The notes: generated by a model not told the origin, from the sequence alone. Shown: positions 17,468-26,417, numbered from the stretch's first letter. The stretch is 34,020 bases of DNA from MED-G116 sp038107835 (GCA_038107835.1 JAYNHH010000026.1:1-34020); one strand, 5' to 3'. Numbers and translations: made by a program.

Positions 17468-17557
17468 GGAAGGCTGGGTGGACATGTCACCCACCAATCC
17501 GGTCAGGTCCGAAAGGAAGCAGCCGCAGTGGACTGTTCATGGGTCGTCCAGTCTTCC
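17468..17557 (+). ncRNA. ffs: Small-type signal recognition particle RNA (4.5S RNA)
   Basis: The RNA binds Ffh and helps send membrane proteins to FtsY and the translocon. The diagnostic helix-8 segment is present at about 17502-17523 (GTCAGGTCC, GAAA tetraloop, GGAAGCAGC). The ends pair: GGAAGGCTGG (17468-17477) with CCAGTCTTCC (17548-17557), with one G-T pair. At about 90 nt it matches the Alu-less bacterial type. No hairpin with a T-run follows, and dnaX starts 31 bases later, so 3' processing from a longer transcript is likely. A false extension of the dnaX frame runs through it. ffs before dnaX-ybaB-recR is a common alphaproteobacterial order. Confidence 0.93.
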
Positions 17558-17588
17558 GCTAGCTGATTGCGGGGACAGGTCGTCAACA

Positions 17589-19421
17589 ATGAGCCAAGAG
17601 GCACCAACAGCCTATCGCGTTCTTGCACGCAAATACCGACCAGAAACGTTTGCTGCCTTGATTGGTCAGGAGGCGCTTGTCCGCACTCTGAGCAATGCGC
17701 TGGAGATGAAACGTCTCGCGCATGCCTTTGTTCTGACGGGGGTTCGCGGCATCGGCAAAACCTCGACGGCGCGTCTGCTTGCCAGGGGATTGAACTGCAT
17801 TGGTGTGGATGGCAGTGGCGCGGAAACGCTCGAACCCTGCGGCGCCTGCGAGCCCTGCACAGCCATTGGCGCGGGGCGACATGTTGATGTGCTGGAAATT
17901 GACGCGGCAAGCCATACAGGTGTGGATGATGCGCGCGAGATCATCGAGGGTGTTGGCTATCGCCCAGTGTCGGCGCGCTACAAGATCTACATCATCGACG
18001 AAGTACATATGATGTCGAAAAGCGCGTTCAATGCGTTGCTCAAAACGCTTGAGGAGCCGCCGGAAGCGGTCAAATTCATCTTTGCGACAACCGAAATCCG
18101 CAAAGTTCCAGTGACCATCCTGTCCCGGTGCCAACGCTATGATCTGCGCCGCGTATCAGCCGACATGCTTGAGGCACATCTTCAAAAAATCTGTGAACAG
18201 GAGGGCATCACCTATGATGCGGTTGCCCTGCGCACAATCGCCGTGGCGGCTGAGGGCTCCGTGCGGGATGCACTGTCGATGCTCGACCAGGCAGCAGCCA
18301 TGACAGCGGATAAATTGGTTGGGGATGCCGTTAACGACATGCTTGGCCGGCCCGGTCGGGGGGAGTCACTCGGCATTCTGCAGGCAATATGTGACGGCGA
18401 CGCCGCCACCGCGCTGGCTCAGTTCGCACGTGTACACAGGAATGGTGCGGAAGCCGAGATGGTCGTCGCCGACCTGTTGAACATCATCCATCAGGCAAGT
18501 CTGGCCGCCGCTGGCGCAGATCTTGCCGATCTGATCGAGAGTGAACGCCCCGGCATTACCGCGCTCGGTGATCTGGGCATTGCCAAGCTGGGTCGCGCAT
18601 GGCAGATGCTGCTCAAAGGGCATGAGGAGGTCAGCAAGGCGCCGAATCCGGCAGCCGCCTTTGAAATGCTGGTGATCCGGCTTGCCCATACGGCAAACAT
18701 GCCAACCCCCGGGGACATCCTGCAAAAGCTGCCAAACGCCCCTCATGCCGATACAAAAGATCCATCTGCTGCAACGCAGACCAGCGCCGCACCACCGGCC
18801 GCATCGGCGAGTCTGTCCTCTGCGCCGCAGGAGGCTGAACCTGCTGCCCACCCCGCCTCGTCCGGGCAGATGTCTGGCAATGGTGGACAACAGCAGGCCG
18901 TAGCCGAGGAGATGCTGCCAGACACCGAACCCCACCCTGCCGAAACGGTACCTGCAGCCCCGCCGCAACAGGAGCCAACCACAAAGCCCGTCACCAGCCT
19001 CGCTGATATCGCCGCCCTTGCCGAGGCCAAGGATGAAATGTTGCTGGCCGCACGGATACGCACGCATCTACGTCTTGTCGCACTTCACCCGGGCTCCCTA
19101 GAGGTTGCGCTAACCGAAAAGGCGCCTGAACCATTGATCGGCGATCTGGCGAAATATCTGACCGAATGGACAGGGCGGCGTTGGCTGGTCTCGGTATCGG
19201 ATGGTCCCGGTGGTAAAACCCTCGCTGAGGAACGCGCCGAACAGGCCGGTGCGCTGAAAGATGAAATCGCCGAAACGCCGCTGGTCAAGACCATCCTGAC
19301 ACTGTTCCCCGGCTCAAAGATCGAGGCAATCAAGCCCAGCGATGCTGGGGACCGCGGCAACAATCTACACGGCAATGCAAATAATGAACCGCCAATGAAT
19401 GGCGAGGAGAATGGCGAATGA
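17589..19421 (+). CDS. dnaX: DNA polymerase III subunit gamma/tau
   Basis: DnaX is the ATPase of the clamp loader that places the beta clamp on primed DNA and couples polymerases. In the 610-residue protein the AAA+ motifs are Walker A 'GVRGIGKTS' (51-59), zinc Cys residues C70, C84, C87 and C90, Walker B/DExH 'IIDEVH' (135-140), sensor 1 'FATTE' (165-169) and the 'LSRCQRYDL' arginine-finger segment. A Pro/Ala/Glu-rich linker (about 380-500) leads to a tau-like C-terminal domain. The ATG at 17589 is chosen since the open frame to 17478 lies in the SRP RNA. I see no A AAA AAG slippage site for a gamma form. The stop overlaps the ybaB start (ATGA). Confidence 0.95.
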   Translation: MSQEAPTAYRVLARKYRPETFAALIGQEALVRTLSNALEMKRLAHAFVLTGVRGIGKTSTARLLARGLNCIGVDGSGAETLEPCGACEPCTAIGAGRHVDVLEIDAASHTGVDDAREIIEGVGYRPVSARYKIYIIDEVHMMSKSAFNALLKTLEEPPEAVKFIFATTEIRKVPVTILSRCQRYDLRRVSADMLEAHLQKICEQEGITYDAVALRTIAVAAEGSVRDALSMLDQAAAMTADKLVGDAVNDMLGRPGRGESLGILQAICDGDAATALAQFARVHRNGAEAEMVVADLLNIIHQASLAAAGADLADLIESERPGITALGDLGIAKLGRAWQMLLKGHEEVSKAPNPAAAFEMLVIRLAHTANMPTPGDILQKLPNAPHADTKDPSAATQTSAAPPAASASLSSAPQEAEPAAHPASSGQMSGNGGQQQAVAEEMLPDTEPHPAETVPAAPPQQEPTTKPVTSLADIAALAEAKDEMLLAARIRTHLRLVALHPGSLEVALTEKAPEPLIGDLAKYLTEWTGRRWLVSVSDGPGGKTLAEERAEQAGALKDEIAETPLVKTILTLFPGSKIEAIKPSDAGDRGNNLHGNANNEPPMNGEENGE

Positions 19422-19744
19422 TGCGCAATATGGCCGGTATGATGAAAAAGGTTCAGGAAATGAAAGAACGCATGGAGGCGTTGCAAAGCGAGATGGAGCA
19501 GGCCAGCTTTGCCGCATCAGTGGGCGGCGATGCCGTCACCGTGAGCGTCAACGGCAAAGGTTTTGTCCAATCCGTGTCGATCAATCCGGAAGCAGTTGAT
19601 CCGGCTGAAATTGATGTTCTGGAGGACATGATCTGTCTGGCGACGAACAACGCCAAACAGAATGCCGAGGCTGAGATGGCTGCGCGGATGAAAGACATCA
19701 CCGGCGGCCTGCCATTGCCACCCGGCATGAACCTGCCTTTTTAG
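19418..19744 (+). CDS. ybaB: YbaB/EbfC nucleoid-associated protein
   Basis: The 108-residue protein forms dimers that bind DNA and influences nucleoid structure. The family pattern is clear: an N-terminal helix 'MAGMMKKVQEMKERME', the short strand region 'VTVSVNGKGFVQSVSIN', and a C-terminal helix with 'AKQNAEAEMAARM' and 'GGLPLPPGMNLPF', the usual ending. It lies between dnaX (four-base overlap) and recR (16-base gap), the standard dnaX-ybaB-recR order linked to recombinational repair. Confidence 0.95.
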   Translation: MMRNMAGMMKKVQEMKERMEALQSEMEQASFAASVGGDAVTVSVNGKGFVQSVSINPEAVDPAEIDVLEDMICLATNNAKQNAEAEMAARMKDITGGLPLPPGMNLPF

Positions 19745-19760
19745 ATCAGCTGGCCTCACG

Positions 19761-20354
19761 ATGGACAATGCGGTTGAAAACCTGATCAGGAAAATGGCCC
19801 GAATCCCGGGGCTTGGCCCACGCTCTGCACGCCGCGCCGCATTGTTTCTGCTGCAGAACAGGGAGCGGTTAATGGTGCCGCTCGCCCGTGAAATGGATGA
19901 TGTGGCAACCCGCATACGTGCCTGTGCAGACTGTGGCAATCTTGACACTGGTGATGTCTGCAAGATCTGCAGCGACACCCGGCGGGACCGCTCCACCATC
20001 TGCGTCGTCGAGGATGTTGGCAGCCTGTGGGCGATTGAGCGGGCAGCGGTCTTTCGCGGCCTGTATCATGTCCTCGGTGGTACATTGAGCGCGATTGATG
20101 GCCGCGGCCCGGAGGAGCTTCATATTGACAGGCTGGTCAAGCGCGCAGGCCATTCGGATATGGCCGAGGTAATTCTGGCGCTCTCGGCAACGGTCGATGG
20201 CCAGACAACCGCGCATTACATTCAGGAGCGCCTCGCCGGATTACCGGTTGAGATCACCCGGTTGGCACATGGTGTACCCGTTGGCGGGGAACTTGACTAT
20301 CTTGACGACGGTACGCTGGCGCAGGCACTGAAAGCGCGTGGCAAATTGGGTTAG
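19761..20354 (+). CDS. recR: Recombination mediator RecR
   Basis: RecR works with RecF and RecO to load RecA onto gapped DNA. The 197-residue protein has the helix-hairpin-helix 'ARIPGLGPRSARRAALFLL', a four-Cys zinc finger at C55, C58, C67 and C70, the Toprim start 'ICVVEDVGSLWAIE' and the C-terminal 'VTRLAHGVPVGGELDYLDDGTL' region (residues 173 onward) that marks RecR. Its stop overlaps the convergent rmuC stop in TTAG. Confidence 0.97.
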   Translation: MDNAVENLIRKMARIPGLGPRSARRAALFLLQNRERLMVPLAREMDDVATRIRACADCGNLDTGDVCKICSDTRRDRSTICVVEDVGSLWAIERAAVFRGLYHVLGGTLSAIDGRGPEELHIDRLVKRAGHSDMAEVILALSATVDGQTTAHYIQERLAGLPVEITRLAHGVPVGGELDYLDDGTLAQALKARGKLG

Positions 20355-21427
20355 CCCAGCAGATCAGGCTTGCGGTCGGCCGCGTCCACTACGGGCGAGA
20401 CAGGCCGTTCTTCCGCCACCTCAATCTGGGTGATTTTCTGACCCCGCGAAGTGATTTTGCGTGTCGAGGTCTGTATGTCGCTGATGTCCTTTTCCGCCTG
20501 CTGAAAATGCGTGGCCAATTTGGCAACGCGGTCATCGAGCCGGTTCACATCCTGCATCATCATATCGACCTCTTTCTGGATCTGGCCGGCCGCCTCATGC
20601 ATCTGAGCATCCCGCAGAATGGCCCGGACAGTATGGAGAATCAGCATCAAATTGTCTGGGCCAGCCATATAGACATGCGCCCGGCGGCTGGCCTCGACAA
20701 GTTTTGGCAGCTGCAGATTGATCTCAGCATAAACAGACTCTGACGGCAGAAACAGAATGGCACTCTGGGCCGTTTCGCCGGGAACGATATATTTCTGCGC
20801 AATATCATTGATATGTTTTTTGACGTCACCTTCCAGTGATCGCCGCGCCACATCCCGCGCCGCCTCATCTGCCGCGCCAGTCAGGGCGCGAAAGGATTCC
20901 AGAGGAAATTTGGAGTCAATACAGATCGAGCCCGGAGGATTGGGCATGGTGATGAAACAATCGACACGGCGGCCATTGGTCAAGGTGTGCTGAAAGGAAA
21001 AGGCGCTATCGGGCAACGCGTCTCTAACCAGATTTTCCAGCTGAACCTCGCCAAAACTGCCGCGGGCCTGCTTGTTCGACAGAATATTCTGCAGCTGCGT
21101 AACCTGGCCAGACAATTGTGAGATGTGGCTGTTCGCCTCGGTTATGACAGCAAGTTTTTCAGCCATCCCGGTGAGGGATTTGGTTGTGCGCTCGTTCTGG
21201 TCGCGCAGGGACTGTTCAAGACGTGTGCCAAGTCTGCCCTCGGATTCAGCCATCTGGCCGGCAATCACCTTTTGCAATTCACCTGACTGGCTCGCCATCT
21301 GCGCCAGCTGACCCCGCAGCTCGGCAAGGCCTGTATCGTCACTTGCCGACGGGCGGCGCAGCATCAGGGTCAACAGCAGAATGATGCCAATGAGCGCAAT
21401 GATGATGAAAGTGGAAAATCCTGGCAT
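20351..21427 (-). CDS. rmuC: DNA recombination protein RmuC homologue
   Basis: RmuC proteins limit DNA inversions at short repeats and are predicted nucleases of the PD-(D/E)XK type. The 358-residue protein has an N-terminal membrane segment (about 5-23), a coiled-coil region (about 35-120), then the RmuC domain: 'GSFGEVQLENLVRDAL', 'VDCFITMPNPPGSICIDSKF' with the Asp-Ser-Lys predicted to be catalytic, 'FLPSESVYAEI' and 'ILRDAQMHEAAGQIQKE'. The ATG at 21427 is chosen because it opens on the expected membrane anchor; the frame runs on to 21808 through the def gene on the other strand. Its stop overlaps that of recR, a functional neighbour. Confidence 0.92.
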   Translation of the reverse strand: MPGFSTFIIIALIGIILLLTLMLRRPSASDDTGLAELRGQLAQMASQSGELQKVIAGQMAESEGRLGTRLEQSLRDQNERTTKSLTGMAEKLAVITEANSHISQLSGQVTQLQNILSNKQARGSFGEVQLENLVRDALPDSAFSFQHTLTNGRRVDCFITMPNPPGSICIDSKFPLESFRALTGAADEAARDVARRSLEGDVKKHINDIAQKYIVPGETAQSAILFLPSESVYAEINLQLPKLVEASRRAHVYMAGPDNLMLILHTVRAILRDAQMHEAAGQIQKEVDMMMQDVNRLDDRVAKLATHFQQAEKDISDIQTSTRKITSRGQKITQIEVAEERPVSPVVDAADRKPDLLG

Positions 21428-21569
21428 GGCGGTCGGACTCTTGCATTTCCTGTGCTGATTACGGCAAGTGTCGCATGCCGGTGGCTTGACTGCAACGTCC
21501 CCATCGCCTAACTGATTGACATTGTTGAAGCCAGTCATTTCAGCATATCCGAACAAGCAGAGGCGAGCT

Positions 21570-22100
21570 ATGGCGCTCATTCCGATTATCACCATCCCCG
21601 ATCCTGTGCTGCGCAAGGTGGCCGCGCCCGTAACCGAGATTACGGACGGGGTCCGGCAGCTGCTGACAGACATGGCCGAGACCATGTACGACGCGCCCGG
21701 AATTGGTCTTGCCGCCCCACAAATCAACATCAGCCAGCGATTGATTGTTATGGATTGTGGCAAGGATGAGACACCGGAATTGTTCAAAATGATCAATCCG
21801 GAAATCATCAGCCGCTCGGACGAATTGGCCGTTCTCGAGGAGGGCTGCCTGTCAATACCCGATCAGACAGCCGATGTGGAACGCCCGGCCATTGTCGAGG
21901 TTAAATATACCGACATCGCTGGCGGGGAACAGCGCCTGACCTGCGAGGGACTGCTTGCCGCCTGCGTCCAGCATGAGGTGGATCACCTTGATGGGGTGCT
22001 GTTCATCGATCACATCTCACGGTTGAAACGCGATATGATCGTGCGCCGCTTCATGAAGGAAATGCGCCAATCCGGTAGTGGCGCCCCGAAAGGCCAGTGA
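21570..22100 (+). CDS. def: Peptide deformylase
   Basis: Def removes the formyl group from nascent proteins. The 176-residue protein has the three active-site motifs: 'GIGLAAPQ' (44-51), 'EGCLS' with metal ligand C93, and 'HEVDH' with H135, E136 and H139. The C-terminal tail is short and basic. The ATG at 21570 has AGG seven bases upstream; the upstream extension to 21516 is not family-like. fmt starts four bases after the stop, the classic def-fmt pair in which Fmt adds the formyl group Def later removes. Confidence 0.97.
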   Translation: MALIPIITIPDPVLRKVAAPVTEITDGVRQLLTDMAETMYDAPGIGLAAPQINISQRLIVMDCGKDETPELFKMINPEIISRSDELAVLEEGCLSIPDQTADVERPAIVEVKYTDIAGGEQRLTCEGLLAACVQHEVDHLDGVLFIDHISRLKRDMIVRRFMKEMRQSGSGAPKGQ

Positions 22101-22104
22101 TCTG

Positions 22105-23085
22105 ATGACCGGCCCGCCAGACGGAAAAAAACGTATCGTCTTCATGGGAAGTCCGGAATTCGCAATCCCGGCACTGGCGCGACTCAGTCGCACGCATGAC
22201 ATTGCTGCTGTCTACACCCAGCCTCCCCGGCCAGCAGGTCGCGGCATGAAGGAACAGCTGGTTCCCCTTGCACAATATGCACAGCAGCTTGCCATACCCG
22301 TCCATTGGCCACAGTCACTCAAATCTGCCGATGCGCAGGATGAACTGGCCGCATTGAATGCCGATGTTCTGGTCGTTGTCGCCTATGGGTTGTTGTTGCC
22401 ACAATCCGTGCTGGATATGCCACGCTATGGCTGCATCAATGGGCATGCCTCACTGTTGCCACGCTGGCGCGGCGCGGCACCCATCCAGCGGGCAATCGCC
22501 GCTGGCGACACACGCACTGGTATGTCGGCGATGCACATGGAGGCGGGGCTGGATACGGGACCGGTGATTGCCACACTGGACTGTGAAATATCGGCGGACG
22601 AAACCGCTGGCACCCTGCATGACAGGCTTGCCCAGCTGAATGCCGATCTGCTGGAGACAGTCATTGCCGGCCTGCCGGACATTCTGGCGCAGGCACAGGC
22701 ACAGGATGACGAAAGCGCGATCTATGCACCAAAGATTACCACCGCTGAATGTGCCATTGACTGGCATGCGCCAATTGCCGTAACGGATCGACAAATACGC
22801 GCATTCTCGCCTTATCCCGGGACCTGGTTCAATGGCCCGAGGGGCCGCATCAAGATTGCCGCAGCAAAGCCCACAACCGGCAGGGCAGACAATGCCGCAG
22901 CTGGCAGCTTTCTTGGTCTTGGTGAGGCAGGGCAGATGCGCGTGGCGACAGTCGATGGGGTTCTTGAGATTTCCCGGTTGCAGCCAGCAGGAAAGAAGGC
23001 AATGGATGCGCGCGACTTTCTGAATGGGCAGGAGATAGCGCCCGGCCATGTCTTTGCCCCGCAGCCTGACATCACCCCATCATGA
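22105..23085 (+). CDS. fmt: Methionyl-tRNA formyltransferase
   Basis: Fmt formylates Met-tRNAfMet using 10-formyl-tetrahydrofolate. The 326-residue protein has 'VFMGSPEFAIPAL', the tRNA-contacting loop 'PPRPAGRGMKEQ', the active-site segment with N112 and H114 ('INGHASLLPRWRGAAPIQ') and D150 in 'GLDTGP'. These match Asn, His and Asp of the E. coli enzyme at nearly the same numbers; the residue between Asn and His is Gly rather than the usual Ile. The ATG at 22105 is used; 22078 lies inside def. The stop overlaps the truA start (ATGA). Confidence 0.96.
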   Translation: MTGPPDGKKRIVFMGSPEFAIPALARLSRTHDIAAVYTQPPRPAGRGMKEQLVPLAQYAQQLAIPVHWPQSLKSADAQDELAALNADVLVVVAYGLLLPQSVLDMPRYGCINGHASLLPRWRGAAPIQRAIAAGDTRTGMSAMHMEAGLDTGPVIATLDCEISADETAGTLHDRLAQLNADLLETVIAGLPDILAQAQAQDDESAIYAPKITTAECAIDWHAPIAVTDRQIRAFSPYPGTWFNGPRGRIKIAAAKPTTGRADNAAAGSFLGLGEAGQMRVATVDGVLEISRLQPAGKKAMDARDFLNGQEIAPGHVFAPQPDITPS

Positions 23086-23840
23086 CGCAGCGTTTTCTGA
23101 TCAGGATTGAATATGATGGTGCGCCTTTCGTTGGCTGGCAACGACAGGCCAACGGCATCTCTGTCCAACAGGTGATCGAGGAGGCAGCAACCCAGCTATG
23201 CGGACATGCCATACAGGTTCAGGGGGCCGGACGAACCGATTCGGGGGTGCATGCAACAGGACAGGTGGCGCATCTGGACCTGCCCAAGAAATTCGATGAA
23301 AACAGGGTCACCGAAGCGCTGAATGCGCTGATCGGCAACTGGCCGGTGACGGTCTTACAGGCACGGGCTGTCGAAGAAAACATTCATGCCCGGTTTTCCG
23401 CGACGGGCCGCCGGTATCTCTATCGGATACTGGCCCAGCGAACGCCGCCTGCGCTGGCTCTCGGACGCGTCTGGCATCACAGGCAACCGCTTGATCCGGC
23501 AGCCATGCAACTGGCAGCCGACCGGCTGCTCGGCAAGCATGATTTTACCAGCTTCCGGGCAAGCCAGTGCCAGGCCGACAGTGCCATTCGCACGCTTGAC
23601 GAGTTGCGCATCGACGCTGTTGGCGCGGAGATACATCTGCATGTTGCGGCGCGGTCATTTCTGCATCATCAGGTGCGCAACATCACTGGCACACTCGCTC
23701 TTGTCGGCGCTGGCAAATGGAGTGCCGATGACGTCAGCACCGCACTTGCCGCGCGTGACAGATCGGCAGCCGGGCCGACAGCCCCCGCCGAGGGCCTCTA
23801 TCTCTCGCATGTGAGCTATGCGGATATCAGCTGGTCCTAG
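23082..23840 (+). CDS. truA: tRNA pseudouridine(38-40) synthase
   Basis: TruA makes pseudouridine at positions 38-40 of the anticodon arm of many tRNAs. The 252-residue protein has 'IEYDGAPFVGWQRQ', the catalytic Asp D53 in 'GAGRTDSGVHATGQVAH', 'ARFSATGRRYLYRI', 'HDFTSFRA' and 'RSFLHHQVRNITGTL'. It completes a tight def-fmt-truA operon for translation. Its TAG is shared with the TAG of the convergent membrane-protein gene in CTAG. Confidence 0.97.
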   Translation: MTQRFLIRIEYDGAPFVGWQRQANGISVQQVIEEAATQLCGHAIQVQGAGRTDSGVHATGQVAHLDLPKKFDENRVTEALNALIGNWPVTVLQARAVEENIHARFSATGRRYLYRILAQRTPPALALGRVWHHRQPLDPAAMQLAADRLLGKHDFTSFRASQCQADSAIRTLDELRIDAVGAEIHLHVAARSFLHHQVRNITGTLALVGAGKWSADDVSTALAARDRSAAGPTAPAEGLYLSHVSYADISWS

Positions 23841-24409
23841 CCAACCGGCATATGCATCCTGATCTGAACAATGATGAACAGCAGCAGATCAATGACGAAT
23901 GAGAGTGCGAGAAAGCCGGTTGCAACCCATCCACCACGCTGCAACTGCACCTTGCCAAGCCGCCACAGCCAATAGATTGTCCACACGATGATTGGCGTGA
24001 TCAGCATCAGCAATTTCGGGTTTGCAGACACGATCACGAAATTCTGGATGATCCCTGCGAACAAATGCTGGACATTCTCGATCCACAGAAAAGGCACGAT
24101 ATAGGCAAACATGCGCGCTTCAAGCTGCAGCGCACGCAGCGCCGCCATGAACAGAAACACCATGACCAGAACGGCCACCATCTGCATCATCATGTTGGCG
24201 AACAGCAGGGTCAGGCCATTCTGGATGCCCGGATATACTGACACCAGGAAGGTAAAGATCATCGACGCCCAGATCGCCTGCCACAGGCCGAGGATGTTGG
24301 CCTGAAAAGCGTCATCGATGGACAGCTTGCCAAGCATCACCAGCACTGTGCGCTTTATATAGGTGAACAGCACACCCGGCGCCAATGTCAGGCCGTAATG
24401 CTGCATCAT
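23837..24409 (-). CDS. Unknown integral membrane protein coupled to dapE
   Basis: I do not recognise this 190-residue protein with confidence. It has about five hydrophobic segments (near residues 43-60, 65-90, 98-122, 130-150 and 158-183), a Met-rich stretch ('NMMMQMVAVLVMVFLFMAAL') and a short polar N-terminus with 'KLSIDDAF'; the arrangement recalls small Yip1-like proteins, but no firm motif is seen. The ATG overlaps the dapE stop (ATGATG around TGA), so it is likely co-translated with dapE and sits at the end of the long rpmH-to-dapE run. Aromatic and Trp residues near the helix ends fit an inner-membrane location. Confidence 0.8.
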   Translation of the reverse strand: MMQHYGLTLAPGVLFTYIKRTVLVMLGKLSIDDAFQANILGLWQAIWASMIFTFLVSVYPGIQNGLTLLFANMMMQMVAVLVMVFLFMAALRALQLEARMFAYIVPFLWIENVQHLFAGIIQNFVIVSANPKLLMLITPIIVWTIYWLWRLGKVQLQRGGWVATGFLALSFVIDLLLFIIVQIRMHMPVG

Positions 24410-25557
24410 CTCACCTGTTCAAAGAATAAGTTTAGAATATGCGTGTAGATATCGGTAAGCGATTGAATGTCTTCCACCGCCACCTGCTCATCAATCTTGT
24501 GCATGGTCCTGCCGACCAGTCCAAATTCGGCAACCGGGCAGATATTGGTGATGAACCTGGCATCTGACGTGCCGCCATTGGTCGATAATTTTGGCCGGCG
24601 GCCGACAATTTTCTCCGTAGCATCGGCGATCATATCGGTCAATTGACCAGGCGGCGTCAGGAAGGGATGCGCCGTCGCTTTCCAGTGCGCCTCCCAGGTA
24701 CCGCCAACACGGTCAAAATGTTCCCCGAGCCAGCCGATCAGGCTGTCTGCGCTATGTTCGGTATTGAAACGAATATTGAACTGTGCCGTTGCACTTGCCG
24801 GAATGACATTACCGGCTTTGTTGCCGACATCAATCGACGTTACATTCGCTGTCGATGGGTCAAAGAACTCTGTCCCACCATCAAGCTCACAGCCATTCAC
24901 CGGCGCCAGCATCGCCAGCAGATGCGTCAGCGGGTTGTCGGCAAGATGCGGATAGGCAACATGCCCCTGAATGCCGGTCACCGTCAGTTTGCAGGACAGG
25001 CTGCCACGCCGCCCATTCTTGATGACATCACCCATCTCGCTGACATTGGTTGGTTCGCCAACAAGACACATATCAGGCACCTGGTCATTGTCGCGAACCC
25101 AGTCGACCATTCTGGTAGTGCCATTGATGGCATCGCCTTCCTCATCACCCGTGATCAGAAAGCTGATCGAGCCCTGCTGCGGTGGCGTTTCCAAAAAGCG
25201 CGCGGTAGCGGCAACAAACGCAGCGACACCACCCTTCATGTCAGCTGCCCCACGACCGTGAAGCCTGCCATCAACAATCTCTCCGGAGAAAGGATCATGG
25301 GTCCAGGAAGCTGTATCACCCGGCGGCACCACATCGGTATGGCCAGCAAAGGCAAAATGCGGACCGCCCGTACCCCAACGGGCGAATAGATTGTCGACAC
25401 GTTCCTCAGCCTCGCCAAATGGCAGGCGCGTGCAGGCGCAGCCCATGGCTGTCAGTTCGGCCTCAAGCAAATCGAGTGCGCCCCCCTCCCTCGGCGTCAC
25501 AGAGGGACATTGAATGAGCCTCCGTGCGAGCAGAACAGCTTGTGAGGTTCTGTCCAT
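24406..25557 (-). CDS. dapE: Succinyl-diaminopimelate desuccinylase
   Basis: DapE hydrolyses N-succinyl-LL-diaminopimelate, giving LL-DAP for lysine and peptidoglycan. This M20 zinc enzyme (383 residues) has 'FAGHTDVVPPG' (H73 and D75), 'GRGAADMKGG' (D106), 'ITGDEEGDAINGT' with the general-base Glu, and 'TNGGTSDARFI' near the end. The start is the ATG at 25557, which overlaps the dapD stop (TGATG). dapD immediately upstream makes the succinylated precursor chain, so the pair shows that the succinylase branch of lysine synthesis is used. Confidence 0.97.
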   Translation of the reverse strand: MDRTSQAVLLARRLIQCPSVTPREGGALDLLEAELTAMGCACTRLPFGEAEERVDNLFARWGTGGPHFAFAGHTDVVPPGDTASWTHDPFSGEIVDGRLHGRGAADMKGGVAAFVAATARFLETPPQQGSISFLITGDEEGDAINGTTRMVDWVRDNDQVPDMCLVGEPTNVSEMGDVIKNGRRGSLSCKLTVTGIQGHVAYPHLADNPLTHLLAMLAPVNGCELDGGTEFFDPSTANVTSIDVGNKAGNVIPASATAQFNIRFNTEHSADSLIGWLGEHFDRVGGTWEAHWKATAHPFLTPPGQLTDMIADATEKIVGRRPKLSTNGGTSDARFITNICPVAEFGLVGRTMHKIDEQVAVEDIQSLTDIYTHILNLFFEQVR

Positions 25558-26417
25558 CAATCTCTCAAAAGGTCATTTACCGAAGTCTTGGAACGGGTCT
25601 TCTCATCCACCTGTTTGATGATCACGGCACAGGACAGTGACGGCCCCGGACTGCCATCGGCAAGCGGCTTTCCCGGCAGCGAACCTGGCACAACAACCGA
25701 ATAGGCTGGCACACGACCCATGTGAACCTCACCAGTCACACGGTCAATGATCTTTGTTGAGGCACCAATAAACACACCCATGGACAGGACAGCGCCGCGC
25801 TCAACAACCACGCCTTCGACAACCTCGGAGCGGGCGCCAATGAAACAGTCATCCTCGATGATTACCGGACCAGCCTGCAGGGGTTCAAGAACACCGCCAA
25901 TGCCAGCTCCACCAGACAGATGGACATTCTTGCCAATCTGCGCACATGAGCCAACAGTCGCCCATGTATCGACCATCGTGCCGCTGTCAACAAAGGCACC
26001 AAGATTAACAAAGCTCGGCATCAGCACGGCACCAGACGCAATATGGGCAGAGTGCCGGACAATACAGCCGGGAACAGCGCGAAAGCCCGCAGCGCGGAAC
26101 CTGGCCTCATCCCAGCCAGCAAATTTCGAGGGTACCTTGTCCCACCACAGAGCCTCGCCACTATCTGGATAGGTGGTGCCAGAGGGTATACAGGCCATAT
26201 CATTCAGGCGAAACGACAGCAACACGGCTTTTTTCAGCCACTGATTGACCTGCCACTGATGATCACCGAGAGGTTCAGCAACCCGGGCGGCACCGCTGTC
26301 GAGCATGTTCAGCGCCGCCATCACGGCCTCGCGGACAGCGCCGCCTGTCTGGGTGCTGACGTTGTCGCGGTCATCCCAGGCAGCATTGATTTCAGTTTCG
26401 AGTTGCGCCTTGTCCAT
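25557..26417 (-). CDS. dapD: 2,3,4,5-tetrahydropyridine-2,6-dicarboxylate N-succinyltransferase
   Basis: DapD succinylates tetrahydrodipicolinate. The 286-residue protein has a helical N-terminal domain and a left-handed beta-helix of hexapeptide repeats: 'GCIVRHSAHIASGAVLMPSF', then 'VNLGAFVDSGTMVDTWATVG', 'GVLEPLQAGPVIIEDDCFIG' and 'VVEGVVVERGAVLSMGVFIG'. The ATG at 26417 has a strong AGGAGA site six bases upstream; the open frame back to 26504 overlaps the nucleotidase gene and is not family-like. It is coupled to dapE. Confidence 0.97.
   Translation of the reverse strand: MDKAQLETEINAAWDDRDNVSTQTGGAVREAVMAALNMLDSGAARVAEPLGDHQWQVNQWLKKAVLLSFRLNDMACIPSGTTYPDSGEALWWDKVPSKFAGWDEARFRAAGFRAVPGCIVRHSAHIASGAVLMPSFVNLGAFVDSGTMVDTWATVGSCAQIGKNVHLSGGAGIGGVLEPLQAGPVIIEDDCFIGARSEVVEGVVVERGAVLSMGVFIGASTKIIDRVTGEVHMGRVPAYSVVVPGSLPGKPLADGSPGPSLSCAVIIKQVDEKTRSKTSVNDLLRD

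Noticed and set aside
17478..17588. N-terminal extension of dnaX by 37 codons
   Set aside because: This stretch is the SRP RNA, and the extra residues do not match DnaX, which fits the ATG at 17589.
18181..18195. Programmed frameshift site in dnaX (A-run near 18184)
   Set aside because: The run is TCAAAAAATC, not the A AAA AAG heptamer, and it lies early within the ATPase-encoding part.
21428..21808. Longer rmuC N-terminus (127 extra codons)
   Set aside because: It runs antisense through def, and the RmuC membrane anchor begins at the ATG at 21427.
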